Of a DNA stretch of 64,000 bases, positions 34,801-54,676 are shown in pieces; the stretch's first letter is position 1; each line of letters begins with the position of its first letter. This DNA is from Syngnathus acus (lineage: Eukaryota > Chordata > Actinopteri > Syngnathiformes > Syngnathidae): NCBI RefSeq assembly GCF_901709675.1, contig NC_051093.1, positions 6,221,053 to 6,285,052 of the forward strand, read 5' to 3'. The notes under the pieces were generated by a model. It did no database searches and was not told where the DNA came from. It saw only the letters and a list, made by a program, of their open reading frames with translations. A program made the position numbers and the translations under genes.

Positions 34801-37464
34801 AGCTTAGTTTACTCAAACCTGAGTTGAAATTAATTATTAGAAAGAAAAAAATCATCGCAGATGGAAATCAGAGCCTTAGGTTTGGTTTGCATTTTATTAT
34901 ACTAACAAGTGAACAGTGCGTGTATTTGAGAGGTCATGTCTATGTCATTTTAAAACACTAGCTGTCATTCATCACCTCATGCACGCAGCATAACCCCACC
35001 CACTCAGCCACAGCATTAAATAAGCCTTACATAACTTGCACAGTAACTTTAATTCCACTTTTTTTTTTCCTATATGAAACAAATTGAGAACAAGTTTGGA
35101 CTTGCTTAACGTCTGACAATCTAACAGCGGCTGTTCTTTTCAAACTAAAAACACCACTCCAGCTGTTTTATCTCCTTTGTACACAAACCCACGATTTCAA
35201 ACTTAATATTCACAGTGACATTCTTAACCAACAGGTCCTTGTGCAAGCCAACATGTGACTTCACTCCTTTTGCGTGACTTTATTTTTTTACATGCATGCA
35301 ACACAAGAAAGATCAAATTAAATGAATATGCGTTCTAATGACAAACAGGAGGGTTGTGTTGGAACATTTGAAGGAAATGTCATGTTTTTCCCTGCATGTT
35401 TCTTCTGTAAACATGCTGTCAAATGTTTCCTTGGTTGCTCACTTGAACTAATTCAAAACTGGGAGGTTCCTGGCAAAAAAAAAGCATGAGGAACACAATA
35501 CAAAAGTTTCCACGGAGGGGCTAATTGGGAACAGAAGGCTCCAATAGACCTACTAAAGTCATAGTGGGTGTGGTTGTTGCTGTGGTCATTTGTTGTGATG
35601 GTCCTTCAACATCTCCGTGTGCACGTATGGAGAGACATCCCACCTTAACTGTAGTTACATTTGCAGAAATTATATCACGAGGTTCCGTTAATAAAGGTTT
35701 GCAACAGGTCTAATATAAACTGTTGGAGACCTTTGTCATTGTTTATCTTTTAATCTCACACTGTTCCGCAACCAGATATAACAGACCCAAGTGGGTGGAG
35801 TTGTATCACAGAAATTCCTCTCTGTTATTGGCAGTGGCAGCTGGCCAATAGAGGGCGCTGCCCCTCTACTAAAAAAAAACAATAAAGGGTCACTATCATT
35901 ATAGGCACATATATGACTGTATATTACCTTTATATATATACCTGGAATTACCAAAATTATAGTGACTGACATCTAATCATAACTTTATTATTTTGCAGAT
36001 CAGTTTGCTATCGTTGATTGCTACAGCTCACTCTGATATTACTAGGGTGACTTTGTATGGTGTATTGTTGTCCCTACTGTTGACTGGAAAGTCATATAAA
36101 CATTATATTTGGTTTATTTTATCTGTATACAAATATACACATACATACACATAGACAACCCAACTTTGGGTTGTACAAAAAAATTGGTTGTTTGAAATTT
36201 TGTGGAGTTTGCTTTTTCCTCCCACATTCCAAATACATGCATGTTACGTCAATTGAATTCTCTAAATTGTCTTTAGGTGTGATTTTGAGTATGAGTGGTT
36301 GTTTGTCTAAGTATGCCCTGTGATTGGCTGATAACCGGTTCAGGGTGTACCCTGCGTACTGCCCAAAGACTCCTGGGATACTCCAACACACCTGTGACTC
36401 CAAAGTGGTTTGGATAATGGATGGATGAGTTATAATAGCTTTTTAATGAATATTATATATCACTATACTGTACACTATCCACACAGTTTTCGTGTGCGTA
36501 CAGTACAAACTTATATAGTGTGCAATATATAAGTGCTGTCAATATAATTGCACATCTGTCCATAATAAATGATAATTGAATTTATCTATTTTTGAAGCTT
36601 GTAATAGATATTGAAAAAAATCATGGAATTAATATAAACTTATTTTTACTTTTTTTTTTAAATTTACTCCAACACTCTCCTTGTAAAATTGATTTAGAAT
36701 TTTTCATTGGAAAAACAAAAATATAAATATGTGTGAAAATTTCCGTTTTCTTTGCATTTCAGTCTGGCGAACTACTCTGACAACATATTACACTTAATTC
36801 TGTTTTTCAAAAATGTTATTGTAGGGGCCCCCCAACACTCCCTCAACCTGCCGAATGACATGGACCATGCTGCTCTACTAATAAAGACAAAAAAAAAAAA
36901 AAGGGGAATAAATCATATTAACTTCAGCTTCGCAAAGTCAGTCAAAATGTCACTAAGGCTTTGTGCAAAAAAAAAAAAAAAAACTACAGCATTTTGGGGA
37001 TGAGGGCTGCAAGTAATTCAGTTTCATCAAAGGGACAGCTGAATACCTATCAAACCAGTTACTACAACTTTACAACAGTGCCACACCCTCACTTGAAAAG
37101 AGCACAAGTCATGCAAACTAATGAGCTGGTATTTAACACTAAAACACGTCTATGAAGTGATAATATTGTTAATATTGTGTCAAATGTGCACACCTGCATG
37201 TAAAACTAAAGATATGTGGTTGAACTACTCTTAATGCTAAAAACTTAAAAATGAAATTGCTACAGTACTTGGCATTTTGAAGTTGTAGCTTTATTAAATC
37301 GGACATTTTTTTTGCGTGACATAACATGACTGCACGGCGTAGTTACTTTCAATGCAAGATACTGTCATAACGAAGTAATGCACACACTAACTCCAAATGT
37401 AAAAAGCAACTTACGTTTGCTTGACCGGTGTAACGATGGAGCTTTTGCTTTTGCTTTTCTTCAT
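25896..37464 (-). CDS. ppl: PPL, periplakin (22 coding exons, complete, 1756 aa)
   Basis: Periplakin is a plakin cytolinker of desmosomes and the cornified envelope that binds keratins, vimentin and envoplakin. Exons 5' to 3': 37464-37415, 33977-33875, 33785-33631, 33560-33440, 33061-32936, 32689-32648, 32511-32350, 32186-32079, 31773-31678, 31594-31472, 31402-31256, 30933-30782, 30714-30614, 30387-30230, 30133-29955, 29865-29727, 29618-29425, 29351-29201, 29119-29036, 28965-28849, 28743-28651, 28565-25896. They sum to 5271 nt, 1756 aa, the same length as human. The plakin domain has spectrin-like repeats (e.g. DWKEYLNLLICEENHLK) and an SH3-like insert near residues 412-462. The last exon (889 codons plus stop) encodes the coiled-coil rod with a recurring KVPDPQ / VQNDPQL / IVRPDPKAE spacing, then the short C-terminal linker (REQRESHLRRSIVVIDPDTG, SGKKFSIDDALSLG). 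No plakin repeat domains follow, as expected for periplakin. Intron 1 is about 3.4 kb; the others are short. Confidence 0.97.
33978..37414 (-). other. PPL intron 1
   Basis: The largest PPL intron (3437 bp), separating a 50-nt first coding exon from exon 2. AT-rich; holds a LINE/SINE-tail repeat (36195-36425) and A-runs at about 36886-36900 and 36967-36981. No coding sequence was recognised. First introns of this size often carry enhancers, but nothing specific was identified. Confidence 0.6.
36195..36425 (+). mobile_element. LINE/SINE 3'-tail-type interspersed repeat
   Basis: Contains, in order, CCTCCCACATTCCAAATACA, CTCTAAATTGTCTTTAGGTG, TGAGTGGTTGTTTGTC, CCTGTGATTGGCTGATAACC, GTTCAGGGTGTACCCTGCG and a terminal GGATAATGGATGGATG. 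This order is typical of a very abundant teleost repeat tail. It is divergent and lies in PPL intron 1. The family name is not asserted. Confidence 0.65.
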
Positions 37465-38099
37465 TGTGACAGGTGACCTGTCAGCGACTTCCAATCAAAC
37501 ACCAAAGGCAGCAAGTCAGCCCAACTTGTGATGTCGTCGATACACCGCACCGAGTGTCAGCTGTGTCCACACACTATGTCGACGCGTCCCTCCCACACTA
37601 GCCCGACCAGCTCCACTGCGCTCATTACCCGGAGAAGCCACTTTTTGACTTGACTTTTGTCGCTCCACACCTGTCTCGTTGCCACCCAGCCGCGAACAGG
37701 GCGGGGCTACATTCAGGTATTCGCAGCCGAAGGCGCGCGCACGCACGCATGCACGCGCGGAGCGTGCACTGTATTGCACTGGTTAAACTGGTTCAACTTG
37801 ACATTATCTTTCGGTATGCACGTATGAGTTGAGTACTAAGACGCGAGGGCGTTCTACATAAAGAATGTGACTGACACAAATGTTACTACAGAATTACATT
37901 GACTTTTAAAGAAGACGTCAACAACAACAAAATTCTGTGTAATAAGTTCTGTGCAGCCCAACTGATCCAAACACAATGTTTGGAATAATGTTTCTTTTGT
38001 GGAATATGAATTAAACAGGCAAAACTCACTTTTTTTTTATTCATCTCAGGGGGCGGCCATTTTGGCACTTGCTGTCGACTGAAAATGACGTCACACCTG

Positions 38100-38100
<1 letters not shown>
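37465..38100 (-). promoter_or_regulatory. PPL upstream region with CpG-rich block and CRE/YY1/GC-box cluster
   Basis: Immediately upstream of the PPL ATG the sequence is GC-richer than the surroundings, with a GGGCGGGGC box near 37700 and an alternating CG-rich stretch (about 37734-37760). About 600 bp further up are GGGGGCGG, a YY1-like GGCCATTTTGG (about 38055-38065) and a perfect CRE, TGACGTCA, at 38086-38093. Motifs are visible; transcription start and function are inferred. Confidence 0.4.
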
Positions 38101-46158
<8,058 letters not shown>

Positions 46159-46552
46159 TACCGTATTTTCCCGACTATAAGGCGCACTGGACTATAAGGT
46201 GCACCTTCAATAAATGGCCCATTTTAAAACTTTGTCCACATATAAGGCGCACCATTGATGCATCATGTCAGATTTTTAATCCAAATCAAATCATTCTCCA
46301 TTTTATCTTTTTTTATCTCAACTTCAGACGCAACAAATTACTTTATAATCACAAAATAATGATCCATAGTCTTTTTGATTCATGAATCATAGTCTTCAGC
46401 GGGCCACTTATGATTGATTTTATGACACAATGCTTCGGGACAGTTTAAATTATATAACAATATATAAGGCGCACCTGACTATAAGGCGCACTGTCGCCTT
46501 TTGAGAAAATTTGAGGTTTTTAGGTGCGCCTTATAGTCCGGAAAATATGGTA
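46159..46552. mobile_element. MITE-like element, GGCGCACC family, copy B (about 394 bp)
   Basis: Starts TACCGTATTTTCCCGACTA and ends AGTCCGGAAAATATGGTA. The internal region matches copy A (10751-11153) in inverted orientation, for example ATCATAGTCTTCAGCGGGCC and CATCATGTCAGATTTTTAAT. Internal copies of the TATAAGGCGCACC motif are present near both ends. No coding capacity. Confidence 0.8.
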
Positions 46553-49500
46553 ATATGCCTGAGGTTTAAGAAATTATATCACTGCCAAAAACAGGCACTG
46601 GAACATAAATTTGTACACAAACAAAATTAAGAATGCTAAGTTCATTATCACAGATGTCATGATTTGCTTCAGGGCCATTTGCTGTGTTAAGTAACCAAGA
46701 GTTTGGCCTCAAATTATTTTCCCTTTCTCTCTCTGGCCGTACTCTCTGCTTGTTATCTTGATTACCACCACAGCGTCAGAAAAATCGCAGAAACTGCCCG
46801 GAAAACTGCTGCTGTCATGTTCTAAATTAGCTGGGGAGGTTTGTGCCTACTAGCGGAGGAATCAAGCTAGATGAATAAAATGGATCTGTCAGCAAAAGCC
46901 AAGGAGGGAAACGTTGTTTCCACAATCATGTTGCATTTGCATGTTTTAGCCTGTCCAAGCGAAATGTGTTGAAATATTAAAAGGAACACATAAGAACAAT
47001 ACGTCGAGTGTTTGCCTGTTCAGCTTTAGAAATACATTGAAATAAATGCTTTGTGTTGTTCTGCCTTTCTCCGGCCTCAAATGAAATCCACTCAACACGT
47101 AGCAGTAGCGCAACAACAATTTCTTTTGTGCTATAATTTAGCTTTGATTTAAACTGGAACAGACAGGAGTTAATTGGGGCACAGAAGCTTATCAGTGCAC
47201 AGATTAACATCGGTGAACCTGATCTTTATTCGCCTCCACTTCTCCAGACTTGCAGTCACATGAGAGGCAAGCACAAACATACCGTGCACAGTGCAACTGT
47301 TTGTACCACACACTAATTAAGGATCGAGTGGGTGCTCCAAATGAATGTAATAAAATATAACAGAGATGCAATAATGAATGTTTGCGGGATAATTATATTG
47401 ATTTGATGCCTCGCACATATTTGACCCAAGTCAGACCCCGTAGACAGCTATTACTGTGGAGCTAATTATCTTTTGCATTAATTAATGTTCACTTTGGTGT
47501 TTTTTTTATATATTATTTATATATTTAGACATTTATATATATATTTTTTTTAAATTATATTTTAATATATATTTATATCAGCAATTATTTTGCTGGGGTT
47601 TATTATTTGATGTCTAATCAAGCCACTAATGTTTCTGCAATTAATGTTATTGTTTGAACTGCAGAGTGAATAAACCAATCATTTCGATCTACACTAAAAT
47701 CTCTTTAAATGAATAAACTGCAGCCATCCACACAAACACTAGCACCCTACACTAACCTCTCAGAGTATTAGCTCACCGGAAAAAAGTCTCATTGGCTCAG
47801 CCTGCCATCCTTATGACCACATTATGATCATTATTCAGACATTGACCTTATCAGAGTGTGATTTGTTGCCTGCTCTACAGCAGCCTCATTACCAACCCAT
47901 TCAAAATCATACAGTATTCCATTTTTCTATCATACAGATTATATATATGGTGACTCAAAGAAATACATACAAACAGTACATGGTTAAATTAATTTTTTAT
48001 ATCATACATGCACCGATTCATTCATATTTCATGTTTTCATCATTTTTTTTAATGAACCATTTTCTCTTGTCAAACACACTGCAGAACATTCTTTTACGGA
48101 CATCCTTCTGTAATATTTATTGATTTATCGAATGGTGTAGTAAGCTATCCTACAACATTTTTTGCATGTGGAACTGAATTCGCTTTAAGATCACGTGTCG
48201 GTCTTAAGGGAATTTTTGCTACGTCATGCTATGCGGCATAAACGTAGATGTCAATCGTCGATAGTTGTCAATAACGCTAATGCTTAGTGAGCAACGTGTC
48301 AAAGTTGCGTAAAAAGTTGAGCGGTATTAGCATCGATTAGGCGCTGATGTAATCGATGACTGGGCGGTGTTAACTGTGAGGTTGAGCACCTCGCATGACT
48401 CCACACTGGGAGAAATCAATGGTAAACTCCAGCTGATGTTGGAATAACATTGAAGTTCTACTAATTTTAGCAAGAAATTATTTAATTCAGCAGACAGCGT
48501 TATATGAATCACACTAGAGACAAAACAATACATTTTTTTTCTGAATCAGTATTCTTTTATCAGGCAAGTATTAAATATAGGAAGACAAAATTAATAAGGA
48601 CTTCAAGAAGCATTTAATTGCTAATTAATAGTCTATAACATGCGAGCTGCTCCAAAGTGTAAAGCCTTACGGGACTGGACGCACGTTAATTAATTCACAT
48701 CCCGCCGCTAATTATTTTGCTTTCACTAATTAAACTGAAATGCACCTTCATGCCTCGCCCTGAGTTTTTCTATCTTTGGGTTTGGTCTCCCTCGATTCAA
48801 CACTTGCGGCTTCACGGCTCACCGCTGATGCTATTATTGTGTTGTGTGATACGCCCCCGGCCGAATGACGAGCGTCTTGCTGTTTGCACCTTTTAAATGG
48901 AGGATTGTTAACAGGAAGTCAAATACAATCACAGTCAAGAGGCCTGCGCCGCCGAAACATTTCAATCTGATCACCCCACAACGCAACAGTCTCCTTTGGT
49001 TGTCCTTCAACGCTCAATCATGCAATTAGGTGGGGAAAAAAATAACCAGCTTCAGGGTGGAACCTCCAAACTGAAAATGGCATAACATTGAGCATGCACA
49101 CAAAGGCATAGGAACTAAAAGTCATACAGAGGTCATGGAAGCATCCACAGTCATTTGAATTTTCCATTTTCCTCATAAATTTTCTTGAGGATATTCTTGG
49201 CCCAGATAATAAATACTAAAAATAATAAATGAACGGCGTTTAAAAGGGTTAAAATCTCTGGAGGAATTTCAAATCGTAATGTGCTTTACTAAAGTTCATG
49301 CCTTGAGCAAGGATGCAGCAGAAGAACTGCACTCCAACTGAACTTTAGCGACTGTCGTGTAAATGGTGTTTGTGTTTATTTAACAAAGCCAACGCCTACG
49401 TTGCTATTTTGCATGGGTGACTGATGAAAATAAACTAACGCATGAACAAGCACGCTCGGCATTTTTCTTCAAAACAAGTCAAGCAGAATACGCGTCATTA

Positions 49501-50474
49501 CTCTTACATTCATCCCAACACTTCCTGCCTCATCATACAAGCAATTTAGTCTCTTTATTGATGCTTGCGATTTAAACAGCTATTTTATGTAGCCATTAAG
49601 ACATCACTGTCAATTTACTGAATAAATAAGTTGAAAGGCCACGTTGAAACAAAATAATAGATAAAAATATAAAATAAAAATAATTTGGTCAAAAATCATG
49701 CAGAGTTTAGCATATATTAATTGCTAATATCTGATGATGCAACAAACCTCACAATAACAAAAAATATGATCCATGTGTTCTGTCTGACGCTTATGATAAT
49801 AATATTGAGTCAAATGGTGTAATCGAATTATTAACTGAACTTAGAATTACGTCTCACAAAAGATGAAGCGGTTCTGCTTTGCTCTGCTTCCTGCACTTTA
49901 TCCATTCCATTCCCATCAATAACGCCCGTTAGACGAGCGATGATAGCATTAAAAGATAGCGCGACACTTCTCTACGGCTATAATATGATCGTCATGTAAT
50001 CTGCAAAGCTAATGAAAGTCACAGTGTATCGATTACAGCTGAGATAAATCGTCGGTGGGTCGTCTTGGACCGGGTTGGAGGTGTACAAAAAAAAAAAATG
50101 CCGTAGAATACTAACAGGTTTAGAATTTAAAACTGGAGTTTTATTTGGCCTGCAGTTCTTTCCAAAGGTCTCGACTTGTGAAGTTTCGAGCCGCGGCAAG
50201 AAAAAGAGAGAAAAGTTCTGCAGTTTGTTGTCAACATCAGGGATTTTAGAGGAACCACAAAGTCACTTGAGGTGCCAGAAAGTCTTGACTGCACACAACT
50301 GGCCGCCACCCAGGGTTTATCTTTGAGAGTATTTGGGGTGAATGGTCCTTTAAAGGCCTAACTGAATTTGTTTGGCTGGAAGTAGGATTGTATAGCTCTC
50401 TTGGCACTTTGTGGAGCACCAATGGTACAAGCGGTTTTAAAACAGACGTGCTACGACATCCGCAGCTCACGAGT
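46553..50474. other. Intergenic DNA with clustered TAATTA motifs
   Basis: No gene was recognised. Homeodomain-type TAATTA/ATTAAT motifs cluster at about 47465-47485 and 48685-48735 (TTAATTAATTCACATCCCGC and CACTAATTAAACTG). An AT-only tract lies at 47505-47580. These are candidates for conserved non-coding elements, not demonstrated ones. Confidence 0.4.
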
Positions 50475-50720
50475 TACCGTATTTTCCGCACTATAAAGCG
50501 CACCGGATTATAAGGCGCACCTTCAATGAATGGCCCATTTTAAAACTTTGTCCATATATAAGATATATACATTTGGCCCGCGGGCCGGACTTTGGACACG
50601 CCTGCTGTAGTGACTCAATATTGGTCCATATATAAGGCGCACCTGATTATAAGGCGCACTGTCGGCTTTTGAGAAAATTGGAAGTTTTTAGGTGCGCCTT
50701 ACAGTGCGGAAAATACGGTA
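50475..50720. mobile_element. MITE-like element, GGCGCACC family, copy C, internally replaced
   Basis: Ends are near-perfect inverted repeats (TACCGTATTTTCCGCACTAT and GTGCGGAAAATACGGTA). The centre found in copies A and B is missing; instead, 50563-50622 carries a fragment with GGCCCGCGGGCC and GGACACGCCTGCTGTAG, typical of an hAT-like teleost repeat. TCCATATATAAG flanks this fragment on both sides (50551-50562 and from about 50625). Confidence 0.75.
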
Positions 50721-53700
50721 ATTGTCAAAGCCGCCATTTATGAATGCATGAGTGACACTTGACATAAGCATGAAACATGTGAGCCCCTGACAGAAGTATG
50801 CTAACATGCTAATACGCTAATATGCTAATAGTCAAAAGACTAAAAAGGGAGTGAAACAAGTAATAAAAATGAAACTAACTGAATTCCCGCCAAAAATCTG
50901 CTGCGTTAATGTGAAAAGACTCCCGGGTACAATCAGAAATCTGCAGTTTTCCCACAACGTCCATCTCTCAAAGTCCGACCATATTTAAGGGTGATTACAT
51001 TTATTGTTTTTACGACTTACTATAAACTGTGCTTAATGTATTCTGTTAATTAAAACGTATGGCAAATTAAATTTTTATGGTGGCGACAGTTTCACATATT
51101 TCCGTTTCCATTATTTCCTACGGTGAAATGCGACTCAAACACATCGGCGTCAGCCAGCGTCCTGGAACTGATGGTGTTCCATTTGAATGTTGAATGAGTT
51201 CACAAGTTCTTAGGATTTCACTCCACTCAAGCAAAATCGAGCAATGGTTGAGTCTGGCATTGCCAGAAGCTTCCTCCACTTGACTTGAAAAGCTTTTAGG
51301 ACCATATCAGAAAAAGCTTTGACTTTGATGCGATCATATCAGTAAAAAAAAAAACAAAAAAACAACAGCTTAGCTTGATCTATATTTACACCTCAGCGAA
51401 TATAAGCGATTTATTGAAATCTTGGACCTCTCCGGGATCAACAGATTCTCCTCGGCAAGCAGGTAATCTCCTGCCTGCTCCAGTTCAAACGTGTTTCTCC
51501 AAGTGCAAGAAGTTGATAAATATAGAAGTGGATAAATAGCTGCAGGCGGACACACCGTGAAAAGCGACGTGACGTCACGGGCGAATAATGACTCACCAGC
51601 CAGTTTCGGAATCGAGCGGAAACTAGGCTAATCCATCGAAATCCACCACTTTGATCACAACCAAGTGAATGTGCTGATTAAGCAAATGATAACCTTCACC
51701 ACCAAAGTATGACATGTCACATTGCACATATGTGTGAGCTGGGCACGCCGCCTTTGCTTTCAACAGGATTTTACAAATCGGCTTTGTGTCAAAAAAAAAA
51801 GTTGAGCAGAAGGAGAGCAAGAGAGCAAGTCGGGGAGGGTTCATTTCCTTTTTTTTTTTTTTTCTTTTCCCTCGACATTTCTATCTCCTCAGTGTGGGAA
51901 GGCGCCAGTCATTCTCAAGCACTTGCTTTATTCCAGCATTTCACTCCGAGCATCTTTTCTTCCTTCACCTTTAGATGACCTTCTTATCTATCCACTCTGC
52001 ACTGGGCCGTGTTTCCCTTGGCTCAAGTGAGGACAGAAGCCATCTCGGACCGGCTGATTGAGTTACTGCGGTTGTGCCCGCTGTCACACAGAGGCACAAA
52101 GCATACACGCCATGAAGGCTTAGGGAGGGGAGGGGGCGAGGAGGCTGCTACCGCATGAGGATGAAACGGAGCCAGACGGCTAATAATGACACCGAGCTCC
52201 AAACGAGAAGCTGCGGGATTATCCTCTATTGGTGTCTAATGGAAAGCATGACAAGTTCGATTTGTTCAGGTGATTTTTGGAATCATTGCTATTTCATGTC
52301 CGCCATTAAACTTCAAGTACGTGCAGAAGTCATCACACCTTTAAACCACTTTCTTTCCCGTTTTGCCCTTTCGATACGTGTCACCTCCTTGTACCAAATG
52401 TCCTCTTGTGGCCCTGACTTGAGTTCCCCTGACTCCATCCCTTTTCCTCCCCACACTCGTCTCCACCCTGAACTAATCTAGTGTGAGTGACAGTCAGAGA
52501 GCACAGGAACGATGAGCAACTAAGCGAGCCAAAGGGAGTGACGGCGAGCAAGGAAAAGTCTCCGCTCCCCCGAGTGGAAACAGAGTAGGAGTGACAGGCG
52601 TGTCGTGGGCTGGTGTGGCATATACTCAAATTTAGTCGACATTTATATGAACGGATGGGGAAATGAGTTGAGAAATAGAGGGAAAAAAAAAATCAAGGTA
52701 CAAAATGGTGATGAGAAAGGAAAATATTTGAATCCCAGAAGCACCTTCGAGATCAAAAACAGATCGCTGGTTATATAAAGGTGAAATCAAATAAATAAAA
52801 ATTCTGATTGTAACAGCAGAATTTTTGATCCACCTCTTCTATTGGATCTCATTAACTTGCGCGGTGTACCTAATGAAGTGCTTGCTGTGCGTATATGTGG
52901 AAATCAATCTGAGCAGTAATTTGCTTCGCAAGGGTGAGCGAAAGGACATGAAGAGGGATTTGGAAAATATATGTTGAACCATAGCCACATGTTTCATGTC
53001 TTTTCATCCATCATCCCTCCTTCCTTCCACCTTTCCTGTTCTAGAACTCGCACGCGTTGTCTTGTACAGCCGAGATGATGGCGTATTTGATAGCGAGCCA
53101 ATCCTCTATCAGCATTTTTTTGATCCGAAAGGAATGACAAGTTTGAAATTTAACAGAGGGCACTTTCATGTCAGGTTGAAATTGGCTGCTTGGCGGGAAA
53201 GGGATTAGTTGATTTGGGGCCGCGTCAAACCGTGTGGCACCATGAGTGCTCGCATTTGCATTTGTGTGAAGTCGCACATTTGTAATGTGCATGTGTGTTT
53301 ATTTTCAGACTCCAGACTCGCATTGCAAAAGATTTGAAGGCAGTTTAGGCCGAGAGGGACTGGAATATAAACACACAGAGCGAGTACAAACAAACAGGGA
53401 GTACTTGGAAGATCAGCACAAACGAAAGAAATTTTTCTTTTTCAATATTTTGAGTAGGGACGAAAAGTCATCGGAATATAAAATAGAGAAATCTGAAAAA
53501 AATAGCTACTTTAGTACAATAACAATATTATTTTCCTCAATGTTATTATTTCATCTGTGCAAAAATTTGCAAAAGTGACAATTAGCATGATCAGCTTTTG
53601 TTCCCACCAGAATCTTTTAAACATTCATTAGAAATTCAACGGGCCGTTTTAAAACCGTATTTTACTATCACGTCCTCTCAAAGTCAAGGTCGCGGCAATA

Positions 53701-54465
53701 TCCCCTTTTTGAGCAAATTCCATGCTCTGTATATTATTTAAATGTCATCCGCCTTTCCATCCTTTCGAAAAGGTGCAGGGGAGTGTGCTGACTCTTTCTA
53801 TTTGTCTCTCTTCCTCTATAGGCCAAATATGTCACTTCCCCTTGAGGAAGCCCTTTCTCTTTTTTCCCCACTACCTGCCCTCACGCCTTCCCCATATATC
53901 ACTCCTTGCATCCTTCCCACTCTCCCTCTGTCACTTCCTATTCCAATGTTTCTAATCCCCCCCTCCCAACCCCCACTCCTTTCCTCCCTGGCGGTAATTC
54001 CTCACTTCTTTTCCTCTCCCTCCTTTTCTTTCACTCAGGCACACTGCCATCATCCTCACCCTGCCTCTCTCCCCGCATTTTTTTCCCCTTACACTGTTTA
54101 TCTCACTCTTCCCTCTTTCTCTTCTCCCTCTCCTCCGCCATCCATCCTTGTGATCTGGCTCCCTAAATCATTCCCGATAGACTGCAGCAGCACGCTCGCA
54201 CCACACATGCTCATATGGAGGAAAGAGTGTGCAGAGCTTTTATAGCGCAGTAATTACGCACACACACGCACACAAACCATACTTTACACACGCATGTCCG
54301 CCTGCAACGCACATTACCGACGGCTGCTCAGTCAGCGCTTGGACTCACAGGCAATGTTGTTAAAGTGGCACTATTGAATATGAAAAAAATAATGACGCCT
54401 TTGTTGTCGAAGAGATAGAAAAAAGTGTGCACGTGCAGACAGTTGGAAAAGAAAAAAGATGAGGA
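50721..54465. other. Intergenic DNA upstream of shisa9
   Basis: No gene was recognised. It includes a short tandem array of ATGCTAAT-like units (50798-50830), a palindromic CRE with a nearby AP-1 site (51568-51595), and pyrimidine-rich DNA at about 53740-54170. Reading frames rich in Pro/Ser/Phe there reflect base composition. Confidence 0.4.
51568..51595. promoter_or_regulatory. Palindromic CRE plus AP-1 site
   Basis: CGTGACGTCACG (51568-51579) is a perfect 12-bp palindrome containing the full CRE, and TGACTCA, the AP-1 consensus, follows at 51589-51595. Lies about 5.6 kb upstream of the shisa9 coding start. Regulatory role is inferred from motifs only. Confidence 0.35.
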
Positions 54466-54676
54466 AAGGAAGGAAGGAAGGGAGGGAGGAAGGGAGTAAG
54501 TGAGGGAGGAAAATGAGGGAGGGAGGGAGGGAGGGAGGGAAAGAGAAAGGGAGGGAAAGAGAAAGGGAGGAAGGAAGGAAGGAAGGAAGGAAGGAAGGAA
54601 GGAAGGAAGGAAGGAAGGAAGGAAGGAAGGAAGGAAGGAAGGAAGGAAGGAAGGAAGGAAGGAAGGAAGGAAGGAA
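54466..54676. repeat. Long GGAA/GGGA tetranucleotide microsatellite
   Basis: Purine-only tract: mixed GGGA/AAGG units to about 54568, then a nearly perfect (GGAA)n array of over 25 units to 54676. Repetitive Lys/Gly/Arg or Pro/Ser/Phe/Leu frames across it are spurious. Confidence 0.95.

Noticed and set aside
53742-54245. Plus-strand open frame of 167 codons rich in Pro/Ser/Phe
   Set aside because: It lies in pyrimidine-rich DNA, has no recognisable motif, and its neighbouring frames are open for the same compositional reason.
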